Assembly: GCA_001599975.1 (NCBI GenBank)
Contig: BCIO01000003.1
Coordinates: 310,001-374,000, forward strand
DNA length: 64,000 bases
Direction: 5' to 3'
Source: Cystobasidiopsis lactophilus
Taxonomy: Eukaryota; Basidiomycota; Agaricostilbomycetes; Agaricostilbales; Chionosphaeraceae
Below the pieces are notes generated by a model. That model was not told the DNA's origin, ran no database searches, and saw only the letters and a list, made by a program, of their open reading frames with translations. A program made the translations under genes and the position numbers. Positions 33,779 through 43,473 of the stretch are shown here, piece after piece (positions within the stretch are counted from its first letter, which is position 1; every line of letters begins with the position of its first letter).

Positions 33779-36246
33779 TTATTCGTTGGGTTGAACGTAA
33801 ACTGCAAGTCAAAGCACTTAGTCTTAAGTCTTTGCTGGTGGCGACGAAAGGTCTCTTACTGTATCTGCCATCCACCTTGACCATCTTACCCCCAGTACGT
33901 GTCTTGGGCGGCTGGGCGGCCTCATGGTTGCCGTTGGGCGGCGGGTGGGCAGAGCTTTGGGCGTGAAAAGTCTCGTGGTTTGACTGGGCAGAGGGCGGCG
34001 CAAAGGTAGATACAGACGGGGCAGAACGCTCTTCGTCCATGTCCATGTCCATATCGTCGTTGCCGTTCGCCCCTTGCAGGTGATGGTCATCCAGCTGGCC
34101 ATTGCCGTTGGTGGGCGTGAACTGCTGTGGCGGGCCACCGTTCATGTTGGCATTGCCCAGCGCCATAGGGCCTGAACCTCCTCCTCCGTTCGCTCCTGCG
34201 CCACCACCCATCATCGTGGTCATCATGAGCATCTGCACCATGCCTTGGATCTGCTCGTTCGTGGGCACAAAGCCAAACATGATGTGCCAAGTGCGCGCAA
34301 ACTTGGACCAGCTCTCCGATTCAAACGGCCTGAAAGACGAGAAATCAGGTATGCCATTGGGCCCGATGAAGTTGGGGCCCTCCAAGGTGAAAGCGGGCGG
34401 GCGTTGCTGCTGGTGCTGTGGTGGCGGCCCTGGCGCAAAGTCCGAGTCGTCGCGCGGCGGCCGTCGAGGTCGTTGTTGCTGCTGCTGATGTGGAGGAGGA
34501 GGCTGATCTCCGTCGACAAAGGACCTCGGGATGCCTTTGGGGTAGACTCGCTGAGGAGCAGGCTCGTCCGGCGCCCACACTGGGATCTTGCTGACAGGTG
34601 GGCGGGGAGGCGAAGGGCTGCGTCGCCTTCGGAATGGAGGAGGACTGCCAGCAGGTCTGGAAGGTGGCGAACGGCTCCTGTCGCGGCGGTTGTGCGAGGA
34701 AGCATTCGACACACCCCAAGGTGGACTGCCTGCGCCGCCCGGGCGCGCCGCGTTAGATGCTGGAGGAGGCGGATCAAAGCTCAAAGGAGTGGAGCCCTGC
34801 GGTGGAGTGTTGCTGCTCTTGGCGAGCTGCTGCAAGAGCATTTGGACGGCATTGGAGTCGAACGCGGGCGGCACGGCGGCGCCAGCAGTGGGTGCAGGCG
34901 CAGGTGGCGGCGGCGGCGGTGGTGAGGCCTGAGAGCTACAAACACGATACAAGCAAGGGTTATGGACTGTTTTTGGGAGAATCTGTGGGAAACCACAGCG
35001 AGGAGAGCGCGACTCACGAAGTGAGAGGAGGTTTTGCCGTCAAGTTTATCCGAGACGGAGCGTCTTGGGATTTGGGAGCGCCGCCAGTGAGGATGGCGAG
35101 CAGGCCCTCTGACAGGCCGGACGCGGTGCCAGGGGCTGATTCGGGTGGCGAGATGGCGGGCGCGGTGGAATCTGCTAAGGCCAACATTGCGAACCAAGAG
35201 AAAGTTTCATGCAAAAATTTCAGTCAAGTGCTCTGGCGGTCATTGAAAATGCACAAATCTGTAAGGAGGCAACATGAAAGGAATGGGTAGCTTCTGAACG
35301 GCAGGTGAGTGCCTGGATCGGATGGGCTTCCAATGGGGCGGGCAGATGAGCGAGCTCGTCGGGGTTTCGGCGGAGGTGAAGCAAACAAGCAGGAAAATTA
35401 AGAGCGCGGTATTGACCTTTTGGGGGAGCTACAGGCTTAACTACAGTGCTTGCTGTGGTGGACGGCGGCGGCGGCGCAGAGGTCGAGGGAGCGGCCTGGG
35501 AGCTATGCGAAGCGCCTTTGGTTTTGGCCGTCAACTTGGACAACAAGTCCGCCCGAAATGTGGACGTCGTGGCCCATATGCCAAGCAGCTTCACCACCTT
35601 TTCCTGCAGAGAAGACAGCCAACAGCATCAGCCAAGTGATCTACAGGCCAGAAGCAGAGCAGTGCATTTTCACGCAACACCGTCGCGCGCCCCCAATCCG
35701 ACCGGCGGGCACGATAAAACGTAGACCGCTGGCTCTCCACTTGGCGCTTATATGAATGGAGGGGATGGCCTTACCCTGTGTTCGGGCGCGCCCTTGTCCC
35801 AGCTCTCGTCGACCATCCGCTCGAGACAGACCTCAGTCTTGGCCAGGAACCCGGCCGGCGACCCCTTGCCAGTTTCCTTGGCCTTGCCTTTCTTGATGGC
35901 GGAGCGGCAGTCGCGGGAGATGGCGTCGACGACGTAGAGGGCAAAGATCTTGTGGTCCGGCTTGGCCTTCTTGTGCAGCCGGAACAGGCTGGAGACCATG
36001 TGGGCGTCGTGCTGTGGCAGCTCACGAACAGCATAAGCCCAGGCAATGCATATTGAGGGTGAACAGGGCGTGCGCACCTCCATAAGGGACAGAGCGAGCT
36101 CCGACAGGGATTTGATGCCAGAAGCGCTCAGCTTGCCGCTGTCGACCAGCTTCTTGGCGTCCGCATCAAATTTCTGCACGGGGTGACGACTTTAAGCTCG
36201 TTGATGCCAGCTGCAAGTGGAGACACGGCCGCACCTCGAGCGACAT
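33779..36246 (-). CDS. CTD-interacting-domain (CID/RPR) RNA-processing protein
   Basis: Probably binds the phosphorylated RNA polymerase II tail. ATG at 36246: splicing a 61-nt intron joins MSLE to KFDADAKKLVDSGKLSASGI. The CID helices follow: HDAHMVSSLFRLHKKAKPDH, KIFALYVVDAISRDCRSAIK (about 35870-36000), then KVVKLLGIWATTSTFRADLL (about 35530-35600). Downstream is a Pro/Gln/Arg-rich region (about 34400-34950) with RDRSRSPPSRP and RRRRSPSPPRPP. A conserved-looking block WSKFARTWHIMFGFVPTNEQ (about 34260-34320) and a Gly/Asn/Met-rich stretch follow. I end it at 33779 by splicing VDGRY to IYVQPNE. No RRM is evident, unlike Nrd1/Seb1 or SCAF proteins. CID assignment good; exact orthology open. 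Confidence 0.83.
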
Positions 36247-36722
36247 AATTTAGGCTCCAAGCAGCGGGACGAGGACCAGATTTTAAAGCAAAGGCATTGG
36301 CCAGCCGTCCAAGCGGGCCACGGCAGGCTGTAGAGCAGACAATCAAGCACCCGACCAGACCGCAAACACGCCCGATAAAGAACGAGGGGAGCTCGACGAT
36401 GCGGAAAGAGGGGCAAAAGGCGCAAGTCAACGCTGTTGCCGTCGCGGCCACTCGACTTCTGGGGCAGCTTTCCAACCCGCTGCTACTGCGCTCCTTCAGT
36501 GATTCAGATAGCTCCCATCGACCCCTGCCAGTGCTCGCTGCCCCTCCCGTGCTCCTGTCCTGCTTTCAGTGCCGCAGCTCGCGCGCTCACTTCCACCTGG
36601 TCTGAAGAATTGCCTTAGTCCTGCTCCTTTGTGCTGTGTACATTTGCGAGATCAGGTCTGTAGGTCGAAAGCCTCGTGTTCCAAGGAAGTTGAGGCTTAA
36701 GTGTCCTCAGGGTGCTCTGACT
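36247..36722. other. Divergent intergenic region, CID protein / F-box-like gene A
   Basis: Both flanking genes read outward, so this 0.48 kb holds two promoters. No gene is seen. Confidence 0.5.
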
Positions 36723-38216
36723 ATGCCGGTTCAACTGCTGGACCTTCCTGAGGAAGTCCTCGGCCCAATCTTGGCCCGCACGATGGAGGGACGTGAACCT
36801 CACATGATGGAGGTTGTTTTGGGGCAAGGCGGAATTTGGGTCCAACTCAGGTCACCCGAGGCCAAGATCTTGCTGGTCTGCCGGCAATTCGCACGACTGT
36901 TTCGACCAGCGCTCTGGGCTCGTCTTTTCGTCAGCTTCGCCGTCCAAAGGTTCCGTCTCCCTTTAACTGTGACGCCCGCCAGCTACTGCGAGTCGAATGC
37001 GCCTTATATGATCGCATCATGCCAGCAGCTAGCATTCATCCACCCCTTCCTCAAGCATGTCGAAGTCGAAATGGTGTGCGCTATGGATGGCCCTACCAGC
37101 CTCGCGCTGCCTTTCTTTGACGCCTTCTTCCGAGAAAGCGGCCTCCCCTTCAACAATCTCTTTAGTCTCCACCTCGCTTTTGAAGGCGTTCCTCCTAGAC
37201 CTATGGCAGAGGCGCTCGACCTGACTTCTTTCAACACAAATTGGGTCACCTCTCTATCCTTTACCAGGGCTTCGGTCGACCCGCCCACAAATCCTACGCT
37301 CGTTCTCGATTCGTATTCCCGTCTCCGCGCTTTGACCAGCGATTTAGGAGGCTTCAAATTTATAGCGAACGGCAAGGAAACTCGACCGGTGGACCAATAT
37401 GACCTGTGCAAGTGGGCAGTGCGCGACGGCTCGCTCGTGCTGAAGTATTTGTCCTGCCGGCTGGGCGCAAGTCGCTCGGTTGGCACAGAAGCAAGATTGC
37501 GCAGCTATCAACAGTTTTGGGAGCACGCCCATCAAGCGTTGGAGCTAGCAATCACTGTGACCGGACGGTCAAGCGATGCGGAGGCCCCACTGCCTTGGGT
37601 GACGTTCGTCTTGGGTTTGCCAGCCAGTACCACCAAGCTCTACCTTCGACTAGATTGGAGGCGGCAGAACTTTTCGGATCTGGCGTTCAATGACTTCGAC
37701 GGATGGCAACACTTTGCTGGTCTCTCGATGGTCCGACACCTTCAGCTCCACTTCCAGCACCACGAAGAGCCGATGTCGCTTGCCAACCTACCGTCACCAG
37801 CGAACGATGGCTTGCTTGCGTTCGACTCGCTACTTCTCACTGGGCTCGAGCTCCTATACATCGGGATCTTCGTCGGACGCCTGGACCACGCCCTGGCTCT
37901 CTTCTCATCTCTCCTCCGCCTTATTCGCACATCGAAGGATAAAGTCCCTCGACTTCGTCATATTTATCTCAACTCCAACCACGAATTCACGGCCGAGCAG
38001 ATCGAAGAGTTCAAGAGCTGCTGTGGCGACTACGAGATTGAAGGTCTCTACAAGCATTCGCGATATCCAGGTCTGTTCCCTTCCCTTTGGCGCCAGACGC
38101 TGTTTTTGGCACACTCATCTCATCAAATGTATGCTCGTAGACGTCGTCAATTCCTTTGCATGATGGACGCGGGAGGGCGCGCGGGTTCATTAACTGCACC
38201 TAGAGATGCATTTTAG
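36723..38216 (+). CDS. F-box-like protein, paralogue A
   Basis: A single long exon. The N-terminus MPVQLLDLPEEVLGPILART has the degenerate F-box pattern (DLPxE-hydrophobic-hydrophobic), followed by ILLVCRQFARLFRPALWARLF, the family's second conserved block (xxxCRxLxxxxxPxLWxxxxF). The rest is a roughly 400-residue leucine-rich-like helical/strand region without a clear repeat. Closing features such as IEEFKSCCGDYEIEGL resemble an LRR end. The ATG at 36723 is the first in frame; codons upstream to 36636 lack an ATG. Related genes occur at 43474, 49082, 51781 and 53677. F-box proteins usually hand substrates to SCF ubiquitin ligases; here this is by resemblance only. This copy has an intact frame. 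Confidence 0.72.
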   Translation: MPVQLLDLPEEVLGPILARTMEGREPHMMEVVLGQGGIWVQLRSPEAKILLVCRQFARLFRPALWARLFVSFAVQRFRLPLTVTPASYCESNAPYMIASCQQLAFIHPFLKHVEVEMVCAMDGPTSLALPFFDAFFRESGLPFNNLFSLHLAFEGVPPRPMAEALDLTSFNTNWVTSLSFTRASVDPPTNPTLVLDSYSRLRALTSDLGGFKFIANGKETRPVDQYDLCKWAVRDGSLVLKYLSCRLGASRSVGTEARLRSYQQFWEHAHQALELAITVTGRSSDAEAPLPWVTFVLGLPASTTKLYLRLDWRRQNFSDLAFNDFDGWQHFAGLSMVRHLQLHFQHHEEPMSLANLPSPANDGLLAFDSLLLTGLELLYIGIFVGRLDHALALFSSLLRLIRTSKDKVPRLRHIYLNSNHEFTAEQIEEFKSCCGDYEIEGLYKHSRYPGLFPSLWRQTLFLAHSSHQMYARRRRQFLCMMDAGGRAGSLTAPRDAF

Positions 38217-38605
38217 CGTCGGTGTGGCTTTTATTACGCCCGTTTGGCAGGTGCACGCAAAGCCCTGACAATAGCTTGTGAAACAGGAGTGTCCCAAAAG
38301 TCTCCGTATCTCCAAATAGACTGGAGCTGCTGGCCTGCAACTCATTGCCAGCGCCGCCACGTCCCTTCGTGCTCTGCTATCCCTAGCAATTTCAAATCTC
38401 CGTTGCTTTTGCCCCGCTGCTCAATCCGCAGTCTCGTAGCTATCTCCGGCCTGAGGAGCGGACCGGTCGCGCGCGACAGCGCTCACCGTGGTCCTGGCTC
38501 GATTTCGGCGATGGCTCGGATTGGTGTCGTCAGAACTCTGTATCCTATTATTTCTGCCACCTCTTGCTCTGGATCTACCAAAAAACCAAGTCCTCTCAGC
38601 ATACC
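38217..38605. other. Intergenic, upstream of zinc ADH at 38606
   Basis: 3' flank of F-box-like gene A followed by the promoter of the zinc alcohol dehydrogenase. No gene or clear motif was seen. Confidence 0.5.
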
Positions 38606-39910
38606 ATGTCGAACCTACCCAAAACCTACAAAGCTGCCCAATTTCAAGGCAAAGGCGGTGACCTGAAAATCATCTCCAAGGACCTGAAGCTGCCTGGCGA
38701 CGGCGAGATCCTGGTCAAGACTATTGCAGAAGGCGTTTGCCACTCAGACTGCTTTGTTCAGGTGCGTTGCCAACTTCCCAGCCAGATAGGCGCAAACGCC
38801 GAAATGCTGAAATCGGTGACTGCCAGTTCGATGCGTACGGAGCTGGCACGGATATCATCCCAGGCCATGAAATTGTCGGAGAAGTCGTAGCTGTGCCTGA
38901 CAGCGAGAAGGAATTCAAGGTTGGACAGCGAGTCGGCTCAGGCTGGCACGGCGGACAAGACAATACTTGCTCCGAGTGCAAGCGCGGCGCCTTCACCTGT
39001 TGCGAGAATGGAACTATCAACGGTGTCGTCCGCGATGGAGGCTACGCCGAGTACGTTTTGCTGCGCCGCGAAGCCGTTGTCGACGTGCCGACTTCGCTCG
39101 ATCCGTATATGGCGGCCCCCTTGCTCTGCGCTGGCGTCACCACCTTCAATGCTCTTCGCAACATCAAGGACCTTGAAAAGGGCGATCTTGTGGGCATCCA
39201 AGGTCTCGGTGGCCTCGGTCATCTCGGGCTCCAAGTACGGCCATGCTTCTGACCTGCCGCCCGAACTATGGCTAAAACAGATCTGTGCAGTACGCCAAAG
39301 CCATGGGCTTCAAAGTGGCTGCTCTGTCTTCGTCTGACGGCAAGAAAGAGCTGGCTACCAAACTGGGCGCGGACCACTACGTTTCGGGCGATGCCAAGTC
39401 CCAGGCCGAGCAGCTGCAGAAGCTCGGTGGCGCAAAGGCAATCCGTGAGGCCTTCGTAATGAACGCTTTAGTTCCCTGCTGACGCATCCCAGTTGTTACT
39501 GCTCCCTCGGCCAAGGCCATGTCGCCCTTGCTGGGCGGCTTGAAGGCGGATGGCACATTGATGCTGGTCGGTGTGGAGGAGGAGGCTCCCACTTTCGACG
39601 TGGGCACGCTCATCTCGAAGCGACTTTCTGTCCGAGCTTGTGCGTTGCTGATGCCCGTTTGAGGTGTGCTGGACTCAGAGCAATTTTCATCCAGGGGCTT
39701 CTGGCGCGGCTCCCGACCACGTTGACTGCATTGCCTTCTCGCAAAAGGAAGGCATCAAGACCATGTTCGAGACGTTTTCGTTCCCTGACGAGGCCGACAA
39801 GGCGTACAAGGCGATGTACGCGATTCACTTCCTTCATGTGTGAGCTTGGGCTGACTTATTTGCTTAGGATGGCTGGCAAACCACGCTTCCGTGCTGTCCT
39901 CAAGTTCTGA
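38606..39910 (+). CDS. Zinc alcohol dehydrogenase, cinnamyl/medium-chain type
   Basis: Medium-chain, zinc-binding dehydrogenase. ATG at 38606 (CATACCATG) gives MSNLPKTYKAAQFQGKGG. EGVCHSDCFVQ carries the catalytic-zinc Cys. Splicing leads to IIPGHEIVGEVVAVPDSEK, then GSGWHGGQDNTCSECKRGA with structural-zinc cysteines. DGGYAEYVLLRREAVVDVP, APLLCAGVTTFNALR and the nucleotide loop GIQGLGGLGHLGLQ follow. Next are YAKAMGFKVAALSSSDGKK and AMSPLLGGLKADGTLMLVG. The end is GKPRFRAVLKF, stop at 39908. Four or five introns of about 60-70 nt. It is a third zinc dehydrogenase of the window, separate from the catabolic block. Substrate unknown; family certain. Confidence 0.9.
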
Positions 39911-40533
39911 GCGCTTTATTCAACGAGCAGTATTGAGGTGTACAAGCATTATCAAGGCATTATCGTTAAGTTATTGGGAAAGTCGACAGACATAATGTCG
40001 GCTTGGGTTATCCGCACAAAGCGGGATGGGGCGAGCGTAGTCCTGATAAAATGGAAGGTATCATGTCAAATATAACCTGAGAAGGGCGAAGACGAAATCG
40101 CCACCCGATTCGAACGAAGTTGGGGAGACACGGCGATTTTGCCTCATCATCAGCTCTTTTGGTCTATCGCGCTCTAGTGGCCCACTGAACTACACTGAAG
40201 CCTGTGTCAATGCTCTCGCTAAATTGCGGCTGCGCCGTCTTTGCCAGGGTTGCCTTTCGCCCTGCGACGCTGCCGGCAACTCCTTCGCCTCTTGTCTCCC
40301 TCGACATCGAGTGCCAGAGCGAGAGGAATATGTCTTGCTAGGCCCAGCATACGCCGGTCTTACCGGCTAGAGCCTGTTTCACCTGCCTGTCTGCAACGGG
40401 AAAAGATCGACATTCCTCAGGGCGAGTCGGCGGTCCAATTTCTCTTGGCAAAGAAGAGGCCCAGGAGATGGGCCCATAGCTGCCTAATTTCTCTCTTTTC
40501 TCCCCTGCTCAACGACCAGAGACTAGACGCGAG
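39911..40533. other. Intergenic, upstream of secreted protein gene
   Basis: 0.62 kb. It carries the ADH 3' flank, an inverted repeat at 40095-40139, and the promoter of the secreted protein. Short frames here have no family similarity. Confidence 0.5.
40095..40139. repeat. Inverted repeat, 8-bp arms
   Basis: AAATCGCC at 40095-40102 pairs with GGCGATTT at 40132-40139 around a 29-nt loop that itself contains CCC and GGGG runs. It lies about 185 bp past the ADH stop. It might mark a 3'-end structure or be chance. Confidence 0.45.
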
Positions 40534-41714
40534 ATGATTGGTGTCACTTCGCTAGCTATTGCTGCCGTGGCCTTGGTGTCCGGCGTGCAAGGGTGAGCTT
40601 GCCTGTCCGAGCAGACCCCCGAGGTAGTCTTCATTTACTGACTGTATACGTATAGTGCTTGCACCCCAGCCATCTCAAAGGGCCAGTTCACCATCGGACT
40701 GCCCGCTTACTACGGAGGTGGCGACACGTTATCGATAAGTTTCGACACTCAACCAACGCGCAAGGGCGATCGCGCGACTCTGGACACCTTCCCTCGGCCC
40801 TTTACTCCTGTTGCCGTCAAAGGTGGCTTTGCACTAAAGTGAGCCCTCCTTTGAACACCTTCGCGCCTGGATCTCACCCTGCAATTTTCAGAAACGCTGA
40901 CAACCTATACCTCGCCGCTTCCGCCAACAAGCAGTATCTCGTGTTGTCTTCAACGTATGTTTCCTTTCTTCTCTAGCTGTTCGTTGGGGTGTCCCGCTGA
41001 CCGGAGCATGCGATCTGACAGTGCTGAACCGTTCGCCATCAGCTGCTCTGGCTGCCAAGCCACGGGCAGTCCGGTTGGCAAGGATTGCACGATTCAGCAT
41101 GTCAAAACCAAGCTGTATGCCGATGGTGGCAAGGCGCTTTACGCGCTCTTGTCTAGCAAGAAGTCCATCGGTACAAACTGGAGCTTCGTATCCACCAAGC
41201 CTACTCAGTGCTCGCCTTCCCTCAATGGCAAGACTCTCAAGATCTCGCAAGGATCGAGCGCCTGGGACGATTCCGGGTCAAAGCCGCAGAAGTACAGTAT
41301 CATTGGCATTGCGCCGACCAACGACAAATTCAAGTTCATCGCGTCAAGCAAAAGTTACTTGTTGAAGTAAGCGAATTTTTGTGTCACAAGAACGCCATCT
41401 GAAGTGGACCCCAAAGTGCGCCTGGGACCAAGCTCTACGTGGCGAAAAACTCGGAGTATGAGACAACCGAGTACCACGATCAGTGAGCTCGCAGATCATT
41501 CTGCTCTTAACATATGTAGCGGTTCCTAAGCGAATCGGACAGGGGTGACCAATTCACCGTCAGCTGCCGGTCCTGCCTGGGCGCCCCCTCCGGCTGCACG
41601 ATGTATCACGTCAAGACAAAGACCTATGGGTGTGCAGATGGTGTCAACATGATGCTTTTGGGCTCGAATGGCGTTGCCCAGAATCCTGAAGCGTGCCGCT
41701 GGACTTTGGTTTAA
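40534..41714 (+). CDS. Secreted protein with two Cys-containing modules, unrecognised
   Basis: ATG at 40534 gives a clear signal peptide, MIGVTSLAIAAVALVSGVQG, with likely cleavage before ACTPA; one intron interrupts just after it. The mature part begins with GQFTIGLPAYYGG. Two related modules follow. Module 1: NADNLYLAASANKQYL, FAISCSGCQ, DCTIQHVKTKLYADGG. Module 2: NAPGTKLYVAKNSEYE, FTVSCRSCLG, GCTMYHVKTKTYGCADG. Each has an SCxxC pair and a C-x4-HVKTK-x-Y motif. The end is EACRWTLV, stop at 41712-41714. Four or five introns. I know no named family for it; it looks like an extracellular beta-rich protein, possibly cell-wall or host-facing. Function unknown. Confidence 0.78.
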
Positions 41715-41765
41715 TGGTTGGCAGACGGAGGCAGCATGCCGAAGCAGGCCGCTGGACTTTGGTTT
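41688..41765 (+). repeat. Tandem-like duplication of the gene tail, period 53 bp
   Basis: The 25-bp segment at 41688-41712 recurs at 41741-41765 with two mismatches; 18 bp are identical (41695-41712 and 41748-41765). Each copy could encode EA(C/G)RWTLV plus a stop, so the last codons of the secreted protein are duplicated downstream. Confidence 0.8.
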
Positions 41766-41859
41766 GAGACAGAGAATGGAGACAGCATCGCGATGGGAAG
41801 GTCTACATGGTGCGTTGCAGGGGCCGCGGCATCTTTGCATTTACAAAAGCGCTCATGAA

Positions 41860-42934
41860 TCACAACTTTTGCTGCTCCTTCTCCTTGGCGTCCAAGCTGG
41901 CATGCCATTGCTGGGCCTCCTCCTCGAACTTCTTGGCGTTGGCGATGCGGTCGTAGACATCAATATACTCGGGCACTTGAAGGCCTTTCCATACGCCGGG
42001 CCTGGCCTCGCATCGCTTGACCCAGGCGTGCACGTTGGGGAACTCCTCGAGAGGGATGTGCGTCCACGGCGCCATCTGCACCCAAGGGAAGGTCTTGATG
42101 TCTGCGAGGGAGAACTTGCCGCCAACGAGCCACTCGCGATCTGTGAGGCGAGCCTCGAGCACGCTGTACAGGCGGCGAGTCTCGTCGCAATAGCGCTTCA
42201 CGCCATAGGGCACCTTCTCCGGTGCATAGCGGGTGAAGCTGACACCAAGGCCATCAGCGGGTCATATAGAGACGGCAAATGACAGAGAACTCACTGGTGG
42301 GCTTGACCTTGCATTGGACCGACTCCTCCGTGCGCAAAGAACATCCTGAGGGCAACGTGGTCAGGCAGGGTTCAACTGATTCCCTAACGAAGACTTACCA
42401 TTGAAGTTGCTCCGAGTAGAGATCCGGATCTTTGATAGGCTGCGAGAATCCCTTTCTCAGTGGCGATCGACGGGCGACGTTCCGAGACCGCTCACATCGA
42501 ATGAGATCTTGTTCTCAGTGTCAAACTTCGAGGCCAGGTAGAGAGCGACAGCGGAAGATTCAAAGACAATGAAATCTTTGTCCTCCCGCTTGTGGACGAT
42601 GGCAGGGATGCGACCATTGGGGTTGCTGGGTGGCGAACTAATCAGCCTTCCACAAGAGTCCAGCCACAGCGAACTCTCACATCTTGATGTACTCTAGCGA
42701 CTTTGTTTCATCTTCGCATAGGCTCAGCATGCATTTGAAAGCACCAGGAGAGACTCGGCGACCTACTGAGCGAAAGCTTCAGCTCCTTGAAATCGTACGG
42801 GACGCCCAGCTCCTCGAGGGTGATCGTGGCCACGTATCTGCAGCGCCAAGTAAGAGCCGGAAGTCTGTCCGTTGGAAGCGAGATACGTGCCCATTAGGAG
42901 TGGGAGCGGTATAGAGGAAGATTGGCTTGGACAT
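41860..42934 (-). CDS. Glutathione S-transferase-like protein (Ure2/GTT group)
   Basis: ATG at 42934 gives MSKPIFLYTAPTPNG, the start of a thioredoxin-like GST N-domain. TITLEELGVPYDFKELKLS follows (about 42780-42840). Then come INPNGRIPAIVHKREDKDF and VFESSAVALYLASKFDTENK, the cis-Pro and glutathione-binding ES motif (about 42510-42640). The helical C-domain reads TDREWLVGGKFSLADIKTF, with the usual SxAD N-capping motif, PNVHAWVKRCEARPGVWKGL, and ends AKEKEQQKL, stop at 41860. About five introns. It lies convergent with the secreted-protein gene. Typical detoxification GST; no sign of the Ure2 prion domain. Confidence 0.88.
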
Positions 42935-43473
42935 GATGGCAGCGGCGAGCGAACGGAGGACTTGATGATTCTTCAGGATCGCGGCGGATTCGGTCCAAGA
43001 TACAGATAAGCTGGTTTAAAAGCAGCCCACAACACGGAAGCGACTGGCTGATTAAATGGAACCGACGACAGCAAAGCGACTGCGACGGCTGAACTGCTAA
43101 TCTCGTTTAAGCTGGCGACGGGCAAGGCGGAGAGTGAGTGCCAGAAGGTGCCAAGCACGCATTATTTTGAATCATGTTTAAGCATTAACAGAGATACAAG
43201 CAAGCGCCGAATCAAAAGGAGAAGAAACGTCGACCCAGTGGCAGCGTCTGATTCGGTGGCGACCGAGAAGCGCGCTTTTGGGAACCAAAGGCTTGGAAGT
43301 TCTTTCCTGCTTTTGAGTTTTAAATCAGATTTTACAAGAAACAGCTACAAGGAACCGTCAAGAGAACAATGGCTCGCTCCCCGGCTGTTAAGCAACTTGC
43401 TAGTGGCAGCAAACCCCTTGTGTTCCCTCCTTTCAACCCGCCGCATAAGCATCATCTAGAGACGTACACAGAG
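42935..43473. other. Intergenic between GST and F-box-like gene B
   Basis: 0.54 kb: promoter of the GST gene (minus) and 3' flank of F-box-like gene B (minus). Short plus-strand frames, including one overlapping 43369-43602, show no family similarity. Confidence 0.5.

Noticed and set aside
40060-40200. tRNA-like B box (CGTTCGAATCG) on the minus strand
   Set aside because: No matching acceptor stem or D arm at the right distance; the cloverleaf cannot be drawn.
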